Source: Natronoglomus mannanivorans (GTDB taxonomy: Archaea; Halobacteriota; Halobacteria; Halobacteriales; Natrialbaceae). From it: a stretch of 64,000 nt of DNA. The translations under genes and the position numbers were made by a program. The notes under the pieces were generated by a model, which saw only the letters and a list, made by a program, of their open reading frames with translations, was not told the origin of the DNA and did no database searches. Location of the stretch: NCBI GenBank assembly GCA_025517485.1, contig JAOPKB010000002.1, positions 248,001 through 312,000 on the forward strand, given 5' to 3'. This document shows positions 46,001 through 53,964 of this stretch, piece after piece (the first letter of the stretch is position 1; each line of letters begins with the position of its first letter).

Positions 46001-49000
46001 CTCCTGCATCGATCTCGACGCCGGCGACTGTCGTCTCGATGAAGCCGTCGGCGCTGACGACCAGCGTGTAGGTGCCGACTGGCAGCGAGAGGTCGTATGA
46101 CCCGTCCGCGCCCGTCTCGGCGAGCGCGCCGAAGCCGTCGTCGTCGAACGCGAGTACCTGCGCGCCCTCGAGCGGTGTGCCGTCGCCGGTCACGGTGGCG
46201 GAGCCCTCGAGCGTGCCGGTTTCGGGTGCGTCGACGCCGGTCTCGCCGAAGACCCCGAACGTCGAGAACTCGGTGACGCCGTAGGCGGCGACGAACTGCT
46301 CGTCGAGATCGGGCCCCGTGACGAAGGTGTCGTTCGCGGGCGCGTGCCACTCGCCGTCGGCGTCGTAGCGCCAGACGCGTAACGAGGTCTCCTCGACAGC
46401 GAGGTCGGCCTCGTCGTAGTAGACGTGAAGCTGCTCGAGTGTCGCCGAATCACCCGTGTTCGTGATCTCGACGAAGTGGCCGAGCGCGTCGACGCCGTCT
46501 GGCAGTTCGCCGGGTTCGGTCGTCGCGTTCAGGCGAACGTCGCTGCCGGTCGCCGAGACCGTGGTGTCTCCGAGCGTGATCGACTCGAACCAGTTGTTCG
46601 GCCCGTTGCCGAGTTCGGCGTCCGTCTCGCTGTCGAGGACCGTCGCGTTCGTGACCGTGTTGTCGCTGCCACCTACCACGATTCCGGTGGTGGTCTCCTC
46701 GATCAATAGATCGGAGAGCGTGTTGTTCGTCGGTGAGCCGACCATGCTCACGCCGGTGCTCGCGTTTCGCACCGTGAGATCAGTGACGACGACATCTGAG
46801 GCCGAACTCGAGATCGAGAGTGCCGTCCCGCCAACGTCCTCGACGGTCAGGTTCGTGACCGTCGTCCCGTCGGCGAAGTTCGACAGGCCCGACGGACTGC
46901 CGGTGATCGTGACGTCTTCGAACGTGTTGTCCTCGTTGTCACTCGACGCGAGGTACACCGCGTTTCCGGTACCGCCGATCACCGTGAGGCCGGTGATCGT
47001 GTTGTCGCTCGATCGGCTCGGAACGTTGAACGAACTGCCGGTGTTGTTCTCGAGCGTGAGGTCCGTGAGGACGGAGTTCTCGGCGTTGCTCAACTGGATC
47101 CCACTGCCGGTGTTGTTGCCCGCGTACAGCCCGTGGATCTCGTTGTTCGAGATGCCCTGTGCACCACTGAGCATCGAGCCGATGAGGAGGACGCCTGTGC
47201 CGTCGTTGGCGGTGGCCGTGACGTTCGACAGGACGTTCCGGTCGCTCTGACTGACGCGAATCCCGTTCCAGCCGTTTCCGGAGACGGAAACCGTGTCGAC
47301 GGTCGTGCCGAAGCTGCCGGGACTCTCGAGGCTCAGTCCGTACTGGCTGTTGTCGTCCGCCGTCACGTTCTTCAGGGTGTTCCCACCGGCGTACGTTCTG
47401 ACACCGATCTCGTTCGCGCTCGCGTCGACACCGTCGAAGACGTTGTTCGATCCCGAGCCGAGGTAGATGCCATCGCCGTCGGTGCCGGTTGCGGTGACGT
47501 TCGTGAACTGGTTGTTGTGGCTGTAACCGCCTGCCCAGCCGAGACTGATGCCGGCGTGCCCGTTATCTCGAACTGTCAGGTTCGATATCTCGTTGTCGTT
47601 CGCACTCCTGAGATAGAACCCACCGTTGTTGCGTTCACTGCGAACGTCCGTCAACACGCTCTCTCGCACGTCGATGAAGGCGACGCCGACGTCCCAGTCG
47701 ACGACGTCGACGTTCCGGACCGTGACGTTCGTAACCGTCTCGTCGGGACCGACCTGAATGCCGTACTGAGTATTCGATCCAAGGTTCTCGCCCTGAATGG
47801 AGTGTCCTTGACCGTCGAAGACCACGTCACTCGAGTCGATCACGATGGCCGTCGAGTCGTCGGTGAGGTCCTCGCCGAGGAGGTAGGTACCGGGCACCGT
47901 AATCGTCGTGCTCTCGGTGATCGTCACTGGTCCGTCGTGGGTGACCGACACGGACGTCGTGGCGACGTCGTCGTCGCTTCGAACCGTCACCTCGCCGCTA
48001 CCGACGTCGCTCGCCTCGGGCGTCCAGGTGAGTGTCGCGGTGTGCGTCGCTCCCGCGGCGAGCGTCAGCTCCTCGAGTTCGTCGACGACCGTGCCGTCGA
48101 AGTCCTCGAGTGTGATCGTCTGCGTTCCCTCCTCGTTACCGGCGTTTTCGACGGTGACGGTGACCTCGAGCGTCTCGCCCGCTGCGACCGGCGAATTGGT
48201 CCCGTCGATGCTGAGGTCGAACGAGACGTCGGGGGCGTCCTCGTAGAGGCCGAACGCCCCGCTCTCGGTGATCGTCGCCGTTGCCGTGCCCGCCTGCGTG
48301 TCGATGTTTTCAGAGACTTCGTTCCAGTTCGAACCGTCGTGGGCCCAGACATCGAGCGTGTCCGGGTAGTGGAGGTCGCCTGCGTCGTAGTAGAACGTGA
48401 CCTCGAGTGAGCCGTCCTCGGGGTGGCCCTCGATGTCGAACGGCGTTTCGACGGGGTGCATGCCCTCGGGTGCGACCGATCTGGCCGCCGTGCCGAACGC
48501 GACGTCGGTCGCCTCGAAGTCGAGGGTCAGCTCGCCAGCACCACTGTCGCCAATCGTGACGTCACTCGCGGTGAGATTCTCGATGACGTTGTTGTGGCTG
48601 GTGTCATCGAAGTCACCGGCTCTCACGTCGAACTCCCCGCTGTCCAGGATCGTGTCGCCGGTGAGTGTGGTGCCGTCGGACCCACGAACGTTGAGTCCGT
48701 ACTCGCCACTCCCGCTGATCGTATTGTCGACGAGACGGTTGTCGTTACTCGATTGTGTGATCGTAATGCCGTGGCGCTGGCTGTCGATCACGGTGTTGTT
48801 GATGAGGTGAGAGTTCGACACGGACCGATCGATGAAGATGCCGTCGCGCTCGTTGTCGATCGCCCAGTTGTCGACGAAGGTGTTGTTGCGCTGGCCGTTG
48901 TACGCCCGGAAGCCGTCTCGGGTGTTCGCGACGGCGGTGTTGTTCTCGATCCAGTTGTCGTTGGCGCTGACGACGCTGACGCCGTACTGGTTGCCCTCGA

Positions 49001-52000
49001 GGTAGTTGTGCGCCGCTGTCACATTCGACGTACGGGTGTCGAGGTAGACGCCAGAGAGTGTGTTGTCCGTCGCGTTGGTGTACTCGATGACGTTGCCCTC
49101 GCCGGACTCGCGAACCGAGATGCCGTTGTCGTTGTTCGCGACGGTGTTGTGTGTGTACGTGTTGTTTACGGACGACCGGTCATCGGAGATCCCGTCACCG
49201 TTGTTTCCGGTCGCCGTGTTGTTGACGACGGACATCTCGTCGCCGGTCACGCGAATGCCGTCCCCGCTGAAGCCCTGGCCGTTGTCGGCGAGTGTGTTGT
49301 GCGCGACGGTGACGTTCGTGTTGTATCCGGGGTTCGAGCCCGAGGGCGTGAAGAAGAAGATCCCAGTTCGCTCGTTCTCGGACGCGGTGACGTGCGCAAC
49401 CGTACTATCGTGGACGTTGCGGAGGAAGATTCCGTCACCGCCGTTATCGCTCACGTCCACGTCGCTGATCTCGACGTTGGCGCCGTCTCGGACGCGAATT
49501 CCGGCGTTGGTGCTCCCCTCAACGGTGACCCCTTCGAGGGAGAGGTGTTCGACGTTCCGCGCACCGAAGCCGTTCTCCCAGTTCTCGAGGGTGACGTTGC
49601 GGACGTGGACGTGCTTCGGGTCCAGCTGTGGGGACCACGAGATTCCGACTTCCCCGACGGCGATACCTTGCGAGTCGCTCGAGCCGTCGCCGACGATGCT
49701 GTGGCCGTTGCCATCGATGGTGACGCCACCGACGTCGACCTGGAGACAGGTCGACGAGCCGGTGAGGTCACCCTGCAGTTCGTAGTAGCCCGGTTGGTCG
49801 ATGGTGACACAACTCGTAATCGGAATCGGCGTCGGTTCCGTCCCTACGCCAAATAGCCCGACCGTGCGAGTCGAGCCGATGATGTCGGTCACGTTCGCGG
49901 TAACCGTATTGTTCGTGGTATCGACCGTCGAGGGCTGTTCGACCCACTCACCGTCGTAGAGGTAGAGCGCGAGGGAATCCTCCTCGAGTGCCGGTGACGG
50001 CTCGTAGTGCATCGAGAGGTTCGCCCAGCCGGTGTTGTACGGGCTAACGGCGTCCTCGAGGTCGACGTAGGAGCCGATGGCGTCGAGCCCATCCGGCGAG
50101 TTCGTTCCGCTGAACTCGCCCGGGCTGAGGGCGACGTTGTTCCCCTCGAGTGAGACGACGGCCGTCCCGACGTCGTGAGCTTCGACGCGATTCTCGTCGT
50201 TGTATGCCGTATGGAAGGCGATGTCGGAATCACGCACGACGTTGTCGACGAGGTGGTTCCGATCCGCGCCGCTTACGAACGAGAACGCGAAGTCGCCGCT
50301 GCCGACGATCGTGTTCTCGCGGAACTCGTTACTTTCGTCCTCGACGCGGATCGCTGTGTTGAAATTCCCGCCGTCCTGATGGCTGACGTTGTTTCGCACG
50401 AACGTATTGTTCGAGGTGCTGAATATGACCGGGTGCCCCGTATTCTGAGTGAACGTGGAGTCTACGATGGTGTTGTTGTCGGAGGTAAAGCGGGACCAGT
50501 ACCCGTTCGAGTTCCCCTGAATTGTCGCGTTCGCCACCGTATTGTGCGTGCTGGTGGAGGTGACGTGCATACCGGCCTGCGCGTTGTCTATGGAGTGGAC
50601 ACGATCGAACGTCGAGTTCGTCGTTCCGCGGAGGTAGAAGCCGTGCCCATCGTTATTCTCTGCGACGGTGTCGACGACGGTGACGGTGTCCGACCATTGA
50701 ATCGAGATACCATAGCTGGAGGTACTATTCGTTGCGTCAGTGTCCCGAATCTGGGCGTCCGTCACCTCACTGAGTTGCACGTTCCTATCGCTGTGAGTTG
50801 CAGTCGCGTCTTCGAGCGTGAATCCGGTGACGTCTTCGGCGAGGATGCCACGGAACCAGCCGTCGACCGACACGTTTGTGACGGTCACGTCGTCGGCGAG
50901 GTCGTGGACGTAGATGCCGTGGGCATTCGATTCCAGGTCGACGCCACTCACGTTGTACCCCATTCCGTCGAAGTGGACGTTGGGGGCGACGATCTCGATA
51001 CACGTGTCGTTCCCGACGACGTCACCCTGGAGCTCGTACGGTCCCGGCCGGTCGATCACTGCACAGCCGGTGATCGGGTGCGCGGGAATCTCGCCCTGGG
51101 TATTCGCCCAGCCGTCGTGGTGGCCGTGGGTGCCAAGTAAGACGCGCGAGTCCTCGCTCGAGGCAGCCGTGCCAGTATCGAACGCGTAGAGGTGGCTCCG
51201 GTCGCCGCTCAACGGTGCGGCGTCGGCAGCGACGTAGACGACGCCGTCGGCGACCGTCGGCGAGGAACGAACCTGGCCGATCAGTTCGACGCTGTCTACT
51301 TCCGCGCCGTCAGCGGCGTCGAGCGCGTAGAGGTGGTCGTCGCTGCTGCCGACGTAGAGGACGTCGTCGGCGACCGTCGGCGAGGAACTCCCGAAGACGT
51401 CCTCGTTGATCCACGCGACCGAGCCGTCGTGGGCGTGGAGGGCGTAGGTACCGTTGGCCTCGAGGCCGCCGGTGGCGTACACGAGCCCGTCGTGGACCGT
51501 CGGTGAGGAGCCGACGACGCCGGTTTCGAACACCCACTGTTCCTCGCCGGTGGCGGTGTCGAAGGCGTGGATCGCACCGTTGCCGACGATTTCGGAGGGG
51601 TCGTCCTCGGGCGTGTCGACTTGCTCTCCGCCACCGCTACCGATGTAGAGTGTGTCGTCGACGACGGTCGGTGACGAGGACTGCAGGTTGCTCAGATGGT
51701 TCTCCCATTCCTGTTCGCCCGTCTCGACATCGATCGCGGAAAGCATGCCGCGCAGGACGACGTAGACGGTTCCGTCGTGGACTGTTGGGGCGACCCGTTG
51801 GGTACCGTAATTGTCCAAGCGCTCGTCGTAGACCCACTTCACGCCGCCCGTCGCCGCGTGGAGCGCGTAGAGGTCGTTGTCCCCGTTGTGCGCGAAGACG
51901 ATACCGTCGGCGACGGTCGTCGCGCGCAGGTTCCCGCCGTCGGACGTTGGGCTGAGATCCTGTCGCCAGATTTCCGCACCCGTCTCCGCCTCGAGCGCGA

Positions 52001-52463
52001 CGACGTAACCGTCCTGGCTCCCGACGAAGACGGTCCCGTCGACGACCGAGGGCGAATCGGCGAGTCCCCACGTCGACCCCGGATTGACGTCGACGCGCCA
52101 CTCCTCCGCGCCAGTCTCGGCGTCGAACGCGTACACCGTCCCGTTCCCGCTACCGATGTAGGCCGTCCCCTCGACGATCGTCGGAGAGGTGCGACCGACC
52201 CCCTCGTTTTCGTTACTGATAGCGACGTCCCATTTCGGGGCCAATTCACCAGCCGACGTTGTCGTGAACGCCTCATCACTCCCGCCGAAACCGTCGAACA
52301 CGTCGGTCCCGTCGTCCAGATTCGCTGTCGCTCCATGCGGAGACGACGCACCGACCGCAGTAAAGGGAACCATCAGCGATCCGACCATCAATAACGAAAA
52401 GAGCACCGCAAACGAGCGGGTTCGAAACCCATCAGCGCTCGCGCTCGAACGTTCACGTTTCAT
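40074..52463 (-). CDS. Giant PGF-CTERM cell-surface protein (4129 aa)
   Basis: Signal peptide at residues 1-39 (core FAVLFSLLMVGSLMVPFTAV). A seven-bladed PQQ-type beta-propeller spans about 76-428 (repeated SPTVVDGTVYVGS and YALDAETG). Three right-handed beta-helices of NosD type lie at about 463-880, 885-1405 and 1513-2068, each opened by a motif like VIDRPGPYELQGDV. Two Ig-like domains follow at 2075-2258, then a PKD domain at 2259-2342 (TYYWDFTGDGDFD) and a CARDB-like domain. Eleven 101-residue repeats occupy 2445-3555; Ig-like modules reach 3988; then a Pro/Asp/Glu/Ser linker. The C-terminus IPGFGIVIALLALSIGVVG plus RRFGRR is a PGF-CTERM tail, processed by archaeosortase ArtA to a lipid anchor. 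The ATG at 52463 lies 25 nt after a TATA box. Probable adhesion or matrix role; unproven. Confidence 0.85.
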   Translation of the reverse strand: MKRERSSASADGFRTRSFAVLFSLLMVGSLMVPFTAVGASSPHGATANLDDGTDVFDGFGGSDEAFTTTSAGELAPKWDVAISNENEGVGRTSPTIVEGTAYIGSGNGTVYAFDAETGAEEWRVDVNPGSTWGLADSPSVVDGTVFVGSQDGYVVALEAETGAEIWRQDLSPTSDGGNLRATTVADGIVFAHNGDNDLYALHAATGGVKWVYDERLDNYGTQRVAPTVHDGTVYVVLRGMLSAIDVETGEQEWENHLSNLQSSSPTVVDDTLYIGSGGGEQVDTPEDDPSEIVGNGAIHAFDTATGEEQWVFETGVVGSSPTVHDGLVYATGGLEANGTYALHAHDGSVAWINEDVFGSSSPTVADDVLYVGSSDDHLYALDAADGAEVDSVELIGQVRSSPTVADGVVYVAADAAPLSGDRSHLYAFDTGTAASSEDSRVLLGTHGHHDGWANTQGEIPAHPITGCAVIDRPGPYELQGDVVGNDTCIEIVAPNVHFDGMGYNVSGVDLESNAHGIYVHDLADDVTVTNVSVDGWFRGILAEDVTGFTLEDATATHSDRNVQLSEVTDAQIRDTDATNSTSSYGISIQWSDTVTVVDTVAENNDGHGFYLRGTTNSTFDRVHSIDNAQAGMHVTSTSTHNTVANATIQGNSNGYWSRFTSDNNTIVDSTFTQNTGHPVIFSTSNNTFVRNNVSHQDGGNFNTAIRVEDESNEFRENTIVGSGDFAFSFVSGADRNHLVDNVVRDSDIAFHTAYNDENRVEAHDVGTAVVSLEGNNVALSPGEFSGTNSPDGLDAIGSYVDLEDAVSPYNTGWANLSMHYEPSPALEEDSLALYLYDGEWVEQPSTVDTTNNTVTANVTDIIGSTRTVGLFGVGTEPTPIPITSCVTIDQPGYYELQGDLTGSSTCLQVDVGGVTIDGNGHSIVGDGSSDSQGIAVGEVGISWSPQLDPKHVHVRNVTLENWENGFGARNVEHLSLEGVTVEGSTNAGIRVRDGANVEISDVDVSDNGGDGIFLRNVHDSTVAHVTASENERTGIFFFTPSGSNPGYNTNVTVAHNTLADNGQGFSGDGIRVTGDEMSVVNNTATGNNGDGISDDRSSVNNTYTHNTVANNDNGISVRESGEGNVIEYTNATDNTLSGVYLDTRTSNVTAAHNYLEGNQYGVSVVSANDNWIENNTAVANTRDGFRAYNGQRNNTFVDNWAIDNERDGIFIDRSVSNSHLINNTVIDSQRHGITITQSSNDNRLVDNTISGSGEYGLNVRGSDGTTLTGDTILDSGEFDVRAGDFDDTSHNNVIENLTASDVTIGDSGAGELTLDFEATDVAFGTAARSVAPEGMHPVETPFDIEGHPEDGSLEVTFYYDAGDLHYPDTLDVWAHDGSNWNEVSENIDTQAGTATATITESGAFGLYEDAPDVSFDLSIDGTNSPVAAGETLEVTVTVENAGNEEGTQTITLEDFDGTVVDELEELTLAAGATHTATLTWTPEASDVGSGEVTVRSDDDVATTSVSVTHDGPVTITESTTITVPGTYLLGEDLTDDSTAIVIDSSDVVFDGQGHSIQGENLGSNTQYGIQVGPDETVTNVTVRNVDVVDWDVGVAFIDVRESVLTDVRSERNNGGFYLRSANDNEISNLTVRDNGHAGISLGWAGGYSHNNQFTNVTATGTDGDGIYLGSGSNNVFDGVDASANEIGVRTYAGGNTLKNVTADDNSQYGLSLESPGSFGTTVDTVSVSGNGWNGIRVSQSDRNVLSNVTATANDGTGVLLIGSMLSGAQGISNNEIHGLYAGNNTGSGIQLSNAENSVLTDLTLENNTGSSFNVPSRSSDNTITGLTVIGGTGNAVYLASSDNEDNTFEDVTITGSPSGLSNFADGTTVTNLTVEDVGGTALSISSSASDVVVTDLTVRNASTGVSMVGSPTNNTLSDLLIEETTTGIVVGGSDNTVTNATVLDSETDAELGNGPNNWFESITLGDTTVSATGSDVRLNATTEPGELPDGVDALGHFVEITNTGDSATLEQLHVYYDEADLAVEETSLRVWRYDADGEWHAPANDTFVTGPDLDEQFVAAYGVTEFSTFGVFGETGVDAPETGTLEGSATVTGDGTPLEGAQVLAFDDDGFGALAETGADGSYDLSLPVGTYTLVVSADGFIETTVAGVEIDAGETTLEDVDLVPEPDPGTLSVSAVDETGYPVLQRTVTATDRATGESWTTQTTGYGASELDLLPGSYDVLVSGIGFESKTVEDVIVETDETTTLEVELSQIEYAVFSYDPDEPVVGDEVTFDANASEPPDGETLTYYWDFTGDGDFDHNSTDPVTTHVYDEPGEYEVTLEIQDDLDAHDTTTRTITVEEKPEANVVVYGADVDPEPLPHGDTLAVSANLYNSGDIAGKETLELVVDGEVVDSQNVTVEPGLTRGAATLEWDSAGFEMPEGELTASVSLSINGHDLGTVAVQNAYTDVQVIAASSSETELIEGEELSVVGSIYQAGTTEGPQEIALTATNLETNETTTVGTQTVTLTPGWYHLGGVNITFEPEPGTYELTLGDRPAGVVEVEEAESDIQVIAASTSEVEMIAGEEAYTIGSVYQAGNIEGTETIELTATNTETNETEVVDSQEVTLSPGYYHLGAINITFEPETGGTYELELGDRPAGTVEVEDAESDIQVIAASTSEVEMVAGEEAHTIGSIYQAGNIEGTETIELTATNLETGNTTVVGSQEVTLEPGYYHLGAINITFVPDKGGTYELELGDRPAGTVEVEDAVSDIQVIAASTSEVEMVAGEEAYTIGSVYQAGNVEGTETIELTATNTETNETEVVDSQEVTLSPGYYLLGAINITFEPETGGTYELELGDRPAGTVEVEDAVSDIQVIAASTSEVEMIEGEEAYTIGSIYQAGNIEGTETIELTATHVESNETEVVDSQEVTLSPGYYHLGAINISFVPDKGGTYELELGDRPAGVVEVEDAISDIQVIAASPDGYNLTVGEEVNVIGSVYQAGNVQGTEEIELTATHTETGNTTSVGSQAVTLSPGYYHLGAINITFEPDEAGTYDLELGNRSAGSVSVEESLSDIQVVGASVADVELIEGEQTHVVGSIYQAGEEGGTETIELTATHNETGETTTVGSQDVTLDPGYYHMGAINITFEPEQAGTYDLQLGDRDAGWVEVEEAVSDIQVIAASTSEVEMIEGEAAHVIGSIYQSGTVEGTETIELTATHNETGETTTVGSQDVTLSPGYYHLGALNITFEPDEAGTYDLELGGRSAGTVEVEPAVSDIQVIAASTSEVEMIEGEAAHVVGSIYQSGTVAGTETIELTATHNETGETTTVGSQAVTLSPGYYHLGAINITFEPDEAGTYELELGDRPAGTVEVEPAESDIQVIAASTSEVELIEGEEAYTIGSVYQAGNVEGTETIDLTATHNETGETTTVGSQDVTLSPGYYHLGAINITFQPEEAGTYDLELGGRPAGTLEVEPAVSDIQVIAASTSDVEITLGQETYVIGSIYQAGTVEGTEEFELTATHDETGETEVVGSQTATLVPGYYHLGALNVTFEPNQTGTYELTLGDRAAGTVDVVEPVVDPSIVDIAGHSSGYDLDLDADVVYTSENTPVEIDVESDLDLEEVTLLVSSLQTTYSVSVDADHSSGSDWSATVPVDDIPDDGVYELSVVAVDEVGTGDFARADELLVIDREGPGMSVTLDGVDGEDATVVIESDEPLAEAPDVSAELIEPDGSTSSATVAIDGDDGTGTHFTGTLEFEESGNYTVTVTGTDRAGNEGVDTASVTVDTRFTLADGEIVVVDTGTSIAFDLIEDADEALKAEELYLALSENTVDTNLDDSAVGVGFLTADLDDFLDYLLEEGTVESATISMAIDDAALPSGVDASDVTLHHHDGAGEWSPVDSSVEYVDDDPFVVGTVHEFSTYGALIVDDEPPVIDVVSPTDGTTLDSSTETVTVRFEYDDDLSGIDVGSVGLTVDGNDVTDADGTQLTSTAAEYTLAVDAGESYTVGVALADQAGNEATTETRFDVASDGSSAPSPPSTPSPSPEPEPEPDPEPDPEPEPTDTPSDADDSKQTTDPDESDSPSDADDSKQTTDPDESDSPTDTADPKEPADHDDTPTQDESDDDSIPGFGIVIALLALSIGVVGRRFGRRSS
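40234..40342 (-). repeat. 54-bp direct repeat in the linker of the giant protein
   Basis: Two copies of a 54-bp unit encode the 18-residue SDADDSKQTTDPDESDSP, with a related third. They lie in the Ser/Asp/Pro-rich stalk just before the anchor. Near identity at DNA level indicates recent duplication; stalk length may vary between strains. Confidence 0.7.
41800..45130 (-). repeat. Eleven tandem ~303-bp repeats inside the giant protein gene
   Basis: Units average 303 bp (spacings 299-308 bp) and each encodes a ~101-residue CARDB-like beta-sandwich. The unit runs from SDIQVIAASTSEVEM through GSIYQAGNIEGTETIELTAT and GYYHLGAINITFEP to TYELELGDRPAGTVEVE. Units 2-5 and 8-10 are most alike; units 6 and 7 have diverged at the start (PDGYNLTVGEE; VADVELIEGEQ). 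A more distant copy precedes the array. High DNA identity suggests expansion by recombination. Confidence 0.85.
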
Positions 52464-52667
52464 AGAGAGTCTGGTAGCTAAGACAGTATAACGTCGCGCT
52501 GAGTTCGCGGTAGCGTATGCGATTACCTCGAGGTGACCTGGATTCACTGATCGTCGAGGTCGAAGACGATGAGGTCGAGAACGACGACGACGAGTCGTAG
52601 TCACGTAGGGAAACCACCGAAGACGTAGACGGACCGCTTTTAGGGGCTTGCGCCGAATCGAGAGACG
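52464..52667. promoter_or_regulatory. Divergent promoter region between the giant gene and the cupredoxin trio
   Basis: The minus box TTATACT (complement of 52485-52491) is 25 nt from the giant-gene start. The plus box CTTTTAGG (52637-52644) is about 28 nt from the first cupredoxin start. Both fit leaderless transcription, and a regulator in the shared 204 bp could control both. Confidence 0.5.
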
Positions 52668-53117
52668 ATGAACCACGAGACGCTCTCCCGGCGGACGGTA
52701 GTACGACTCGCTGGCACGGCGACGGCGGCCGCACTGGTCGCCGGCTGTATCGGCGACGACGACGGTGGAAATACCGATCCGGAGGCGTGGGAGGACGTCG
52801 ACGAAATCGTCCTCGAGGGTCATACCTCCGACGGATGGACCGGCGTCGAACCCGACGCGATCGCAGACGTCGAGAACCCGACACTCGTCCTCTTTGCGGG
52901 CCGTGAGTACGAGATTACGTGGGAAAACGCCGACGGTGCCACCCACAATATCGCCCTCTGGGACGACGGTGGAGACCCCCTCGAGCGAACCGAAGGGATG
53001 GACGACGAGGGTGAGACTCAGACACTGACATTCGAGGCGACGGCGGAGATGGTCGAGTACGTCTGTGAGTGGCACGTCGGGCCGATGCAGGGTGACCTCG
53101 AGATCCATGACGAGTAG
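52668..53117 (+). CDS. Halocyanin-like cupredoxin lipoprotein 1
   Basis: A 149-residue exported copper protein. SRRTVVRLAG is a twin-arginine motif, and the lipobox VAGC gives Cys27 for lipid attachment. A cupredoxin domain covers about residues 40-149: the first copper His in THNIALWDD, then the C-H-M set in CEWHVGPMQG near the C-terminus, a type-1 blue copper site. The linker between lipobox and domain is short (about 12 residues). Such proteins carry electrons on the outer face of the membrane. First of three tandem paralogues. Confidence 0.87.
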   Translation: MNHETLSRRTVVRLAGTATAAALVAGCIGDDDGGNTDPEAWEDVDEIVLEGHTSDGWTGVEPDAIADVENPTLVLFAGREYEITWENADGATHNIALWDDGGDPLERTEGMDDEGETQTLTFEATAEMVEYVCEWHVGPMQGDLEIHDE

Positions 53118-53210
53118 GGACGTATTAGCTCCAGTAACGTCTTGTTAGCCGGTTTCGACCCCGCGAATGACGGGCGTCGGCTTTTCCCCGTCGGTCTGGA
53201 AACGTCGGTG

Positions 53211-53876
53211 ATGACTCGAGACAAACGATTTTCACGACGCTCTATCGTCAAGCTCACGGGAGCCTCCGCAGTAACCGCTCTGATTGCAGGCTGTGGCGGG
53301 CCCGAGACGGAAGACGAAGCCGACGACGATGGAACTGGCGACGAGGCCGCCCCCGGTGAAGACGAGGAGAACGGGGACGTTGGAGCCGACGAAGAGGAAG
53401 CCGAAGACGAAGACGAGAATGGCGCGGCAGAAGACGACGAAGAGGAAGCCGAAGACGAAGACGAAAATGGTGCGGCAGAAGACGACGAAGGCGAAGACGA
53501 AGAGGAAGACGAAGAAAACGGTAACGGCAACGGCGCCGAAGACTGGGGCGACGTCGACGAAATCGTCCTCGACGGCTACACCGCCGGCTGGGAGGGCGTC
53601 GAACCCGAGATGATCGAAGGCGAGGAGAACCCCACCCTCGAGCTCACCGCGGGCACCGAGTACGAGATCACATGGGAGAACGCCGACGGTGACCCACACA
53701 ACATCGAGATCTGGGACGACGACGACGAGGTCGTCGACGACTACCAGACCGAAATTATCGACGAGGAAGGCGAGACCCAGACCCTCGAGTTCGAGGCGAC
53801 CGAGGAGATGGCCGCGTACGTCTGTGAGGTCCACATCGGGACGATGATCGGTGATATCGAAGTCCAGTCCGAGTAG
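53211..53876 (+). CDS. Halocyanin-like cupredoxin lipoprotein 2, long acidic linker
   Basis: A 221-residue paralogue of the preceding gene. Tat motif SRRSIVKLTG, lipobox IAGC (Cys at residue 28), then an about 80-residue linker almost entirely Glu, Asp, Ala, Asn and Gly, including two copies of the 16-residue unit DDEEEAEDEDENGAAE. The cupredoxin domain follows (about residues 112-221), with His in DPHNIEIWDD and the ligands of CEVHIGTMIG. The linker would hold the copper domain away from the membrane in high salt. A TATA-like CTTTTCCC about 29 nt upstream suggests its own promoter. Confidence 0.87.
   Translation: MTRDKRFSRRSIVKLTGASAVTALIAGCGGPETEDEADDDGTGDEAAPGEDEENGDVGADEEEAEDEDENGAAEDDEEEAEDEDENGAAEDDEGEDEEEDEENGNGNGAEDWGDVDEIVLDGYTAGWEGVEPEMIEGEENPTLELTAGTEYEITWENADGDPHNIEIWDDDDEVVDDYQTEIIDEEGETQTLEFEATEEMAAYVCEVHIGTMIGDIEVQSE
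53384..53493 (+). repeat. 48-bp tandem repeat in the acidic linker of cupredoxin 2
   Basis: Two 48-bp copies encode a 16-residue acidic unit; they differ by only a few silent changes (for example GAG/GAA and GGC/GGT). A degenerate third follows. This is a slippage-prone GA-rich minisatellite within a coding region. Confidence 0.65.
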
Positions 53877-53964
53877 CCAGCCGATCGAGGGGCCCTACTG
53901 CGACGAGGGAGGACCACGAGTATGTCGGCCGTCGTCTTATCCTTCCTGGGACTCGACTCGCGGT

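Noticed and set aside
41283..49856. Long plus-strand open frames opposite the giant gene
   Set aside because: They mirror the repeat codon pattern of the real gene, have Arg/Asp-rich low-complexity content and no start signals; they are shadows caused by GC-skewed codon use.
46260..51075. NosD-like helices as proof of copper delivery
   Set aside because: The NosD name reflects the beta-helix fold; no copper-ligand cluster was identified, so a copper role rests only on the neighbouring cupredoxins.
51170..52240. Propeller of the giant protein as an active quinoprotein dehydrogenase
   Set aside because: The blades have PQQ-type repeats, but no clear quinone- or calcium-binding residue set was seen; it is more likely a structural or binding propeller.
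52464..53108. Extension of the giant protein upstream of 52463
   Set aside because: The frame stays open, but it runs antisense through the first cupredoxin gene, and the signal peptide and TATA box place the start at 52463.
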